DNA of 6,398 nucleotides from Acidobacteriota bacterium (GTDB taxonomy: Bacteria; Acidobacteriota; Vicinamibacteria; Vicinamibacterales; UBA823): positions 1 to 6,398 of the forward strand of contig DODG01000223.1 in the NCBI GenBank assembly GCA_003509065.1, in the 5' to 3' direction. The position numbers and the translations under genes were made by a program. Numbering within the stretch: the first letter of the stretch is position 1; each line of letters opens with the position of its first letter. This document shows positions 1 to 5,180 of this stretch, one piece after another. The notes under the pieces were generated by a model that saw nothing but the letters and a program-made list of their open reading frames with translations, searched no databases and was not told the origin of the DNA.

Positions 1-915
1 CACCTCGATACTGTGCCACTCGGCAAGATGCACTGGAGCATGGATCCATTTGCTGGCGAAATGGACGGTAATCGGTTTTATGGACGAGGAACGAGCGACA
101 TGAAGGCAGCGATTGCCGGCATACTGTTGATGGGACGTCGGCTGTCTGAGCTCAAACGACGGGTCGCTGACATCGTGCTGGTTTTGACAGCCGGCGAGGA
201 AACTGGTTGTCAGGGATCGCGCTATTTGGCTGGCCTTGGTGGGGAGGTGTTGGGTGAAGCCGGTGCCATCGTGGTCGGTGAACCCACGGCAAATCAACCA
301 CTAATCGGTCACAAGGGAGTTGCACGGTACGAAATCATTACCGCTGGCATTACCGCGCATGCCTCCATGCCTGAACAAGGCGATAACGCGATTCACAAGG
401 TGGCCGAAGTCGTGCAGCGACTTCAGTCCTTCAATTTTGGTGTCGATCCTCATGATATTCTCGGTGCTCCTACATTAAACATTGGTACGATAACTGGCGG
501 GATCAACATCAACTCGGTTCCCGATCAAGCACGGATAGGTATCGATATCCGAACAATTCCTGGTCAGGACGCTCATGACATAAAGGATCGACTGCAGAAG
601 GCTGCAGGTGCGGAGGCCACCGTCACACTATTACAAAGTGAAGCCAGTCTAATAACTGATGTTGGTGACGAATGGGTGCAAGACGTGTACGAAGTCATGA
701 CTGAGCGCTTGGGTCGCCGTCCGAGTCCTGGTGGCGTTGCTTACTTTACTGATGGATCAAACTTGAAGGCTGCGTATGGGGACCCACCGACGATTATTCT
801 GGGACCTGGTGAGTCGACGCAGGCTCATAAGACAGATGAGTATTGTCTCGTATCCAACCTTGAGATGTCACTTGAGGCGTATATTGAAATTGCCCGTCGG
901 TGGTGCTGTACGTAG
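1..915 (+). CDS. M20 family metallohydrolase (ArgE/DapE/CPG2-like), 5' end missing
   Basis: This is the C-terminal 304 residues of a di-zinc amidohydrolase of the ArgE/DapE/carboxypeptidase G2 group. Family members remove acyl groups or cleave amide bonds of amino acids and small peptides, usually in the cytoplasm. The reading frame is open from base 1, and its first residues HLDTVP are the first metal-binding motif, so the true start lies upstream. A GTG at 13 falls inside that motif and is not the start. Counting from the first visible residue: metal ligand His1 with Asp3; bridging Asp33 in GRGTSDMK; general base Glu66 and ligand Glu67 in TAGEETG; Glu94 in GEPT; the dimerisation-domain His120 in AHASMP; and the last ligand His276 in STQAHKTDE. 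INSVPDQA and DIRTIPG are also typical. All catalytic positions look intact. The substrate cannot be told from sequence: acetylornithine, succinyl-diaminopimelate and a dipeptide are all possible. The gene converges on the next one with a 37-bp gap in which I see no terminator hairpin. Confidence 0.93.
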   Translation, partial: HLDTVPLGKMHWSMDPFAGEMDGNRFYGRGTSDMKAAIAGILLMGRRLSELKRRVADIVLVLTAGEETGCQGSRYLAGLGGEVLGEAGAIVVGEPTANQPLIGHKGVARYEIITAGITAHASMPEQGDNAIHKVAEVVQRLQSFNFGVDPHDILGAPTLNIGTITGGININSVPDQARIGIDIRTIPGQDAHDIKDRLQKAAGAEATVTLLQSEASLITDVGDEWVQDVYEVMTERLGRRPSPGGVAYFTDGSNLKAAYGDPPTIILGPGESTQAHKTDEYCLVSNLEMSLEAYIEIARRWCCT

Positions 916-952
916 ATATTTATTAAGAGTCTGATGCGCGTTGCAATCTGTC

Positions 953-2113
953 CTAGTTAAGCCTTCCACTCACGTTTTCGTACCATTTTAGGTTCGCAGT
1001 CTCCGAACCGATACAGGTTAGATCGAGCAAACCGTCAAGGTTGAGGTCCGCAGTGGCGCATCCAGCGGCTGCGATTGTCCCCGCGTCGATAAGTTGTCGT
1101 GTCCAGTTGTTCAACTCTGATAAACGGTAGAGTATTACTTGCTTGCCACGTCTTGCACCAGCCACGATTTCATCTAGACCGTCTCCATCAAAATCTCCGG
1201 TGACTATCGTGTGACCGTCAGTCAGGCTCTCGTCGATGACTTGCCGTTGCCATGTTGTATCAGTCTTGTTGTATACCACCACTTCATGCCCGTGCCACGG
1301 TTCGATGGAAGCTAGGTAGTGGTTGTTGTTACTTTGTCCAACGCTGACATCACTGGATCCACTTGCCGGCCAACTTGCTGAGTTGCCTGAGTGGATGCGC
1401 GTGCGTTTCCAAACCCCATCCGCGTATTGATGCAAATGGATACCCAGAAAACTTGCACTTAGCAAGACTTGGGCAGGGGTTTCGTTCCATGCTGTTTGGT
1501 GAATACCATGGACAACGCCGTCATCGTTGGAGAGCACTGAACGTTTCCAGGTCCCTGTTTCATATATATAGATTGGTGTGGTGCCGCGGTAATCGGGTGC
1601 TACGCTCGCTTGTCCAATCAGGGGCGCGTTAACAAGGTGCATGTTTCCATGACCGTCTAGGTCGATCCAGCGAAGTCGATGTGACGTTGGAATGCGGTCA
1701 ATACGACTTACCAACCATTGTTCATCTGGATTATCGCTCTTACTTAAAATTGATAGGTCGCCTTGACTCCGTGCCGCAACCATTGAAAATCCGCTGGCTA
1801 ATGCGATCTCGGGAATTCCGTCACCATTCAGGTCGTGTGTTGCAAGATTGATCATGCCGGAGAGGTTGCTTGCGATGACATGACGCGCCCAGCTTGGATT
1901 TTCAAACCAGATCAACTCATTCAATCTTGGGGCAAGAGCAATCAGATCAGGACGACCATCTGAATTCATATCAGTGGCGACGACCTGATAACCGCCATCT
2001 AAGTCAGTCGCGATCGTGTGGTCAATGAACTGAAGGCCAGTACTTTGTTGATTGCTGGCAGCAGGAACTGACAGTGTCCCAAGAATGACTATTATGTAGA
2101 ACATTCGCCACAC
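953..2113 (-). CDS. Secreted FG-GAP/VCBS repeat protein, seven-bladed beta-propeller
   Basis: The 386-residue protein starts with an export signal (hydrophobic core about residues 5-19, likely cleavage near Ala18-Ala19-Ser20). The rest is one propeller domain. Six blades open with a Trp-led strand of the W-x-R-x-x-I kind (Trp75, 133, 189, 235, 288, 337), and a first blade begins near FIDHTIATDLDGG at 29-41, giving seven blades of about 46-58 residues. Calcium-loop motifs of the DxNxDGxxD type occur at 48-56, 94-102, 307-315 and 356-364, with a weaker copy at 151-159 (DLDGHGNMH). The two blades after Trp189 and Trp235 have lost the loop. Such propellers act as calcium-stabilised binding scaffolds outside the cytoplasm; no catalytic domain is visible and the ligand is unknown. 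The GTG start at 2113 is chosen because AGGAGG lies 6 nt upstream; the alternative ATG at 2104 would be 15 nt away. A hairpin upstream suggests transcription independent of the lipoprotein gene. Confidence 0.9.
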   Translation of the reverse strand: MWRMFYIIVILGTLSVPAASNQQSTGLQFIDHTIATDLDGGYQVVATDMNSDGRPDLIALAPRLNELIWFENPSWARHVIASNLSGMINLATHDLNGDGIPEIALASGFSMVAARSQGDLSILSKSDNPDEQWLVSRIDRIPTSHRLRWIDLDGHGNMHLVNAPLIGQASVAPDYRGTTPIYIYETGTWKRSVLSNDDGVVHGIHQTAWNETPAQVLLSASFLGIHLHQYADGVWKRTRIHSGNSASWPASGSSDVSVGQSNNNHYLASIEPWHGHEVVVYNKTDTTWQRQVIDESLTDGHTIVTGDFDGDGLDEIVAGARRGKQVILYRLSELNNWTRQLIDAGTIAAAGCATADLNLDGLLDLTCIGSETANLKWYENVSGRLN

Positions 2114-2119
2114 CGCACA

Positions 2120-2125
2120 CCTCCT
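2120..2125 (-). promoter_or_regulatory. Ribosome binding site of the FG-GAP gene
   Basis: On the minus strand the sequence reads AGGAGG, a perfect anti-Shine-Dalgarno match, followed by 6 nt and then GTG at 2113. The spacing decides in favour of the GTG start over the in-frame ATG nine bases further in. Confidence 0.8.
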
Positions 2126-2197
2126 GAGACCTTGATGCCGTTGTTCGTCACTGCTGGGGCTCTGTGGTAAGCGTTGCTTAACCAGACATCAAGACGA

Positions 2198-2236
2198 CGA
2201 TGGCCCGGGCACCTCTACGAGATACCCGGGCCATCG
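2198..2236 (-). terminator. Strong hairpin, probable terminator of the PAL-like lipoprotein gene
   Basis: The arms CGATGGCCCGGG (2198-2209) and CCCGGGCCATCG (2225-2236) pair perfectly over 12 bp. The 15-nt interior can form a further 3-bp CTC/GAG stem with a TAC loop, separated from the main stem by a 3x3 internal loop. On the minus strand the hairpin begins 29 nt after the stop codon of the lipoprotein gene at 2266, a typical terminator position. The following bases on that strand are only moderately T-rich (TCGTCTTGATG), so this is not a classic intrinsic terminator. It could instead be an mRNA-stabilising 3' hairpin or a protein-binding palindrome. The 84 bp from here to the FG-GAP start at 2113 would have to hold that gene's own promoter; I see no convincing one. 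Confidence 0.6.
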
Positions 2237-2265
2237 AATGTTAAGGAACACTCAAAGCAATTGGC

Positions 2266-3507
2266 TTACTGACTTGGCCACACAGGGCCTTGGCTATTCA
2301 AGCCCTCAGCGCCAGCAGGGATCGGCCCGAGTCCCTTGTAGACAAATTTTTGAACGCGTCTACCTTGGTAGGTCTCTGTCGTGTAGATGTTGCCATCCGA
2401 ATCGACAGCGATGCTATGGACCGCGAAGAACATACCCGGTTGACGCCCACCATCTCCAAAGGCTGTCAGCACTTCCATCGTTTCGCGCTCGATAATGTAG
2501 ACCTTCATGTTTTGCCCATCAGCGAGGTAGAGATAGGTTTGTTCGGGGTCAGGAGAGAAGTCGAGGTCCCATGTCGACCCTTGTGAAAGGGTTTCTGGGG
2601 CAATGAACACTTCCTTCACAAACGAACCATCTTTTTGGAATACCTGGATCCGATCGGCGGCTCGATCGCAAACGTACACGTACCCGTCATTGGAAATTTC
2701 AGAACAGTGGACCGGTCCTCTGAATTGTGAAGCTGGTTCACTATCCGGTGAGTAACGACCGAGATCTAATTCATCGTCCGGTTCGTTGCCATAGGCGCCC
2801 CAATAGCGCTTGATCTCTCCAGAGTCCATATCGACGACGGCAACACGTTTGTTGAAATAGCCGTCGGCGAAGTACGCTTCGTTCGCCTCTGCGTCGATGC
2901 CGATTTTAGCAACGCGCCCAAAACTTTCCATATCGTGACTATCGGGGACGAGTTCTTCGCCCACTAGGCGGGCACCGTATTTTCCTACCGACATCAGGAA
3001 AGTGCCGTCTCTCGCAAACTTCAGGACGTGAGAGTCTGCCCGACCATTACCACCAATCCAGACATTATCCATGTGGTCGATGGTAATCCCATGATTCGAT
3101 TCGGGCCACACGTAATCTCCTGTTTCTGTGCCCGGGCCGCCCCAATGTCCAACGAGGTTACCTTCTTGATCGAATTCAAGAACGGGTGGGCCTGGTGCAC
3201 AGCATTCACTTAGTGGTGGATCCTGTACAAGCCCAATCTCGGTCCTTGCCGCGAACTGGTCTGGGGTATTGCGATGCACGATCCAGATGTGATCCTGGGA
3301 ATCGACGTCGACGCCGATCGTTGCACCCATGAGCCAGTGATCCGGTAAATTCTTCGGCCACAACGGATCGACTTCAAACATTGGAGCCATTTTTCCGCCC
3401 GTTGCCTGCTCGTCCGCGGCCTCGTCTACGGCGGGTTGCTCAGCGCCGCACGCGATTATGAGGGCCAACAACGACGACCCGATGAAAAGATTCCGTTTTC
3501 GCCTCAT
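2266..3507 (-). CDS. NHL beta-propeller lipoprotein, peptidyl-alpha-hydroxyglycine alpha-amidating lyase (PAL)-like
   Basis: The protein has 413 residues. MRRKRN plus a hydrophobic stretch ends in lipobox IIAC (17-20), so Cys20 should be lipidated. Gly follows it rather than Asp, compatible with outer-membrane sorting. A short acidic linker (about 24-34) precedes an NHL propeller. The sequence matches what I recall of animal PAL at several catalytic places: Arg79 in IVHRNTPDQ, Tyr217 in ADGYFNKRV, and three His that would bind zinc, His139 (ESNHGITID), His267 (GPVHCSEIS) and His364 (FAVHSIAVD). PAL cleaves peptidyl-alpha-hydroxyglycine to an amidated peptide plus glyoxylate. The Asp that normally follows the last zinc His is Ser365 here, so activity is uncertain, and it could be a non-enzymatic binding propeller. 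ATG at 3507 is chosen because AGGGAG lies 6 nt upstream and the signal peptide begins there. The frame stays open further upstream to 3666, but that stretch has no export features. Confidence 0.88.
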   Translation of the reverse strand: MRRKRNLFIGSSLLALIIACGAEQPAVDEAADEQATGGKMAPMFEVDPLWPKNLPDHWLMGATIGVDVDSQDHIWIVHRNTPDQFAARTEIGLVQDPPLSECCAPGPPVLEFDQEGNLVGHWGGPGTETGDYVWPESNHGITIDHMDNVWIGGNGRADSHVLKFARDGTFLMSVGKYGARLVGEELVPDSHDMESFGRVAKIGIDAEANEAYFADGYFNKRVAVVDMDSGEIKRYWGAYGNEPDDELDLGRYSPDSEPASQFRGPVHCSEISNDGYVYVCDRAADRIQVFQKDGSFVKEVFIAPETLSQGSTWDLDFSPDPEQTYLYLADGQNMKVYIIERETMEVLTAFGDGGRQPGMFFAVHSIAVDSDGNIYTTETYQGRRVQKFVYKGLGPIPAGAEGLNSQGPVWPSQ

Positions 3508-3748
3508 CCTGTTCTCCCTTACGAAAAAACGACCTTTAACCACCAATTCCGCAGTGGCCCTTAGTCGTCGACAGCGCCGACAAGTATACTGGCGATTGGT
3601 CCAGATGCAGCGAAATTCTTTTAATAACGGAATCAAGTGGATGGCTGGCGTGCGTGGGTTCGGCAATAGGGCTGTATCAAGCTTAAAAACAAATAGTTAC
3701 CGTGATTTGTCCCTGTGCCAACACTTGAGGGCTCGCACGCCCCGTTTC
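3508..3748. promoter_or_regulatory. Divergent control region between the lipoprotein and the HupE-like gene
   Basis: These 241 bp separate two head-to-head genes and must hold the promoter of at least the lipoprotein gene. The palindrome AGTATACT at 3583-3590 gives a TATACT (-10-like) hexamer on both strands. It would place transcript starts near 3576 (minus) and 3597 (plus). I find no good TTGACA-like -35 at 16-18 bp on either side, so sigma70 use is only a suggestion. An A/T-rich patch (about 3678-3698) lies nearer the plus-strand gene. Both strands happen to be free of stops over part of this region in the frames of the flanking genes, so part of it could be coding if the HupE-like start is further upstream. 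Confidence 0.4.
3514..3519 (-). promoter_or_regulatory. Ribosome binding site of the PAL-like lipoprotein gene
   Basis: The minus strand reads AAGGGAGAACAGG and then ATG at 3507. The purine core AGGGAG is 6 nt from the ATG. It fixes the start at the lipoprotein signal peptide and argues against the 53-residue longer open frame. Confidence 0.75.
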
Positions 3749-5089
3749 ATGCTGGTCCTGGTCTTAGGGATGACCCTCATAATGTCATCCAGGCCGGCCG
3801 GTCATGACATTCCATACGATGTGACAGTCCAGGCATTCCTTAAAGCAGAAGGACAACGTCTGCGTTTGCTAGTTCGAGTGCCGCTTGAGGCGATGCAGGA
3901 TTTTAACTTTCCGCAAAACGAGCAAGGCAATCTTGATATTGCGGCGGCTGACTTTATGCTTCGCGATGCAATTATGCTGTGGGTCGGTGATGAGTTAACT
4001 GTCTACGAAGAAGACAGGTTGCTGACCGACCAACGTCTCGTCAAGATTCAGGTGTCGCTTCCTGATGATCGGTCTTTTGCAACCTACGACGAAGCCTTAG
4101 CGCGGGTCATGGGTCCACGGTTGCCCACCGACCCGGGAGTTTTTTGGCGTGACGCGATGTTTGATGCGCTTTTTGAGTACACGATTGACTCGGACGAATC
4201 CGCATTCTCAACCGACTTAACTCTTGCACGCTTAGGACTGCGAACAATTACTGTTCTGAGACTTGTGTTGCCTGATGGGACAGTGCGGCCTTTTGAGTAT
4301 TCCGGGAATCCTGGCCTAGTTCGCCTCGATCCTCGCTGGCATCAGGCGATGCTTCGCTTTGTGGTTCTCGGTTTTGAACATATTCTTGATGGAATCGACC
4401 ACCTACTTTTTTTGGCATGTCTCGTCATTCCTATTAGACGGTTTGGTCCTTTGGTGGCGATTGTCACGTCCTTCACCGTTGCCCATTCGGTGACCCTGAT
4501 TGCATCTGCCTTTGATTTGGCACCCGATGCCATCTGGTTTCCACCGTTCGTCGAAACAATCATTGCGTTGTCCATCGTCTACATGGCAATTGAAAACATT
4601 GTCGGCATTACGTTTCAACGTCGATGGCTTATTACTTTTGCTTTTGGCCTCGTACACGGTTTTGGATTCTCGTTTGCCTTGCGTGAGACGCTGCAGTTTG
4701 CAGGATCTCACCTCCTTATGTCACTGCTGTCTTTTAATCTCGGTGTTGAGCTTGGCCAGTTGCTCGTTCTCCTAGTACTTGTACCGACACTCGGATTGCT
4801 ATTTCGATTTGTAGTAGGGGATCGCATAGGCACAATTCTCTTGTCGGTCATTGTGATCCATACGGCTTGGCACTGGACTAGTGAACGTGCGCTCCAACTG
4901 TCGCAGTACCCATTTCGATTTCAGTTGCCAGAGGTTAATATGGCCTTGTTTGAAATCTTTACACGGTGGACGATTCTTGGACTGATTATTCTAGGGTTGC
5001 TCTGGCTGATGCATCTGATTTTTCCAAGACCTAATTTGGGTCAGGCCGAGCCTAACGTGCGGGCGCCCCGAGCATCTATCGAAGATTAG
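3749..5089 (+). CDS. HupE/UreJ-like integral membrane protein with periplasmic N-terminal domain
   Basis: From the ATG at 3749 the protein has 446 residues. A hydrophobic leader (1-12) ends at SSRPAG, and the mature part begins HDIPYD. A soluble, presumably periplasmic domain follows (about 20-195), then a C-terminal membrane domain with seven or so helices: about 202-226, 232-257, 265-286, 291-311, 321-356 (one or two), 359-379 and 406-426. GFEHILDGIDHLLFL (208-222) carries the His-x5-Asp-His motif of HupE nickel permeases; SFTVAHSVT (241-249), GLVHGFGFS (300-308), FNLGVELGQ (329-337) and HTAWHW (371-376) add polar residues inside helices. The fit is to the HupE/UreJ_2 branch, thought to move nickel or another divalent metal, but no urease or hydrogenase gene is seen here. 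The start is uncertain: no Shine-Dalgarno precedes 3749. A TTG at 3725 would add the basic segment RARTPRF that a signal peptide needs, and the frame is open back to 3458. Confidence 0.85.
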   Translation: MLVLVLGMTLIMSSRPAGHDIPYDVTVQAFLKAEGQRLRLLVRVPLEAMQDFNFPQNEQGNLDIAAADFMLRDAIMLWVGDELTVYEEDRLLTDQRLVKIQVSLPDDRSFATYDEALARVMGPRLPTDPGVFWRDAMFDALFEYTIDSDESAFSTDLTLARLGLRTITVLRLVLPDGTVRPFEYSGNPGLVRLDPRWHQAMLRFVVLGFEHILDGIDHLLFLACLVIPIRRFGPLVAIVTSFTVAHSVTLIASAFDLAPDAIWFPPFVETIIALSIVYMAIENIVGITFQRRWLITFAFGLVHGFGFSFALRETLQFAGSHLLMSLLSFNLGVELGQLLVLLVLVPTLGLLFRFVVGDRIGTILLSVIVIHTAWHWTSERALQLSQYPFRFQLPEVNMALFEIFTRWTILGLIILGLLWLMHLIFPRPNLGQAEPNVRAPRASIED

Positions 5090-5117
5090 TAGGTTTGCAA
5101 CTTAATTAAGGTAACGC

Positions 5118-5147
5118 TTGTCATTTTTATCCGTGTCAATCTAACAT
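5118..5147 (+). promoter_or_regulatory. Candidate sigma70-type promoter of the Asp-box propeller gene
   Basis: TTGTCA (5118-5123, five of six matches to TTGACA) is followed after 18 bp by TAACAT (5142-5147, four of six matches to TATAAT). Transcription would start near 5154, leaving a leader of about 27 nt that contains the ribosome binding site. It lies in the 91-bp gap after the HupE-like gene, where no terminator hairpin is visible, so read-through from upstream is also possible. Confidence 0.4.
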
Positions 5148-5164
5148 CACGACATTATTTGCCG

Positions 5165-5171
5165 AGGGAGG
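5165..5171 (+). promoter_or_regulatory. Ribosome binding site of the Asp-box propeller gene
   Basis: AGGGAGG ends 9 nt before the ATG at 5181. It sets the start immediately before a clear signal peptide. Confidence 0.75.
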
Positions 5172-5180
5172 CACGAATTC

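Noticed and set aside
1363..1632. Plus-strand open frame of 89 residues
   Set aside because: It lies antisense to the FG-GAP gene, whose repeat pattern is unambiguous. It has no recognisable motif and is a shadow frame.
2126..2197. Possible promoter for the FG-GAP gene (TTGATG, 17 bp, TACCAC on the minus strand)
   Set aside because: The -10 match is only three of six bases, which is too weak to annotate.
3508..3666. 53-residue upstream extension of the lipoprotein frame on the minus strand
   Set aside because: A good Shine-Dalgarno site and a textbook lipoprotein signal peptide both point to ATG 3507. A cytoplasmic-looking extension would block export.
3482..3748. ATG at 3482 (MKRFRFRLILFS) as start of the HupE-like protein
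   Set aside because: It looks superficially like a signal peptide but overlaps the opposite-strand lipoprotein coding sequence, has no ribosome binding site, and lies far upstream of the leader next to the mature domain.
4342..4711. Two minus-strand open frames of 77 and 102 residues
   Set aside because: They are antisense to the conserved membrane domain of the HupE-like gene, with no ribosome binding site or family motif.
5102..5109. TTAATTAA palindrome after the HupE-like gene
   Set aside because: An 8-bp A/T palindrome is too short and weak for a terminator or operator call.
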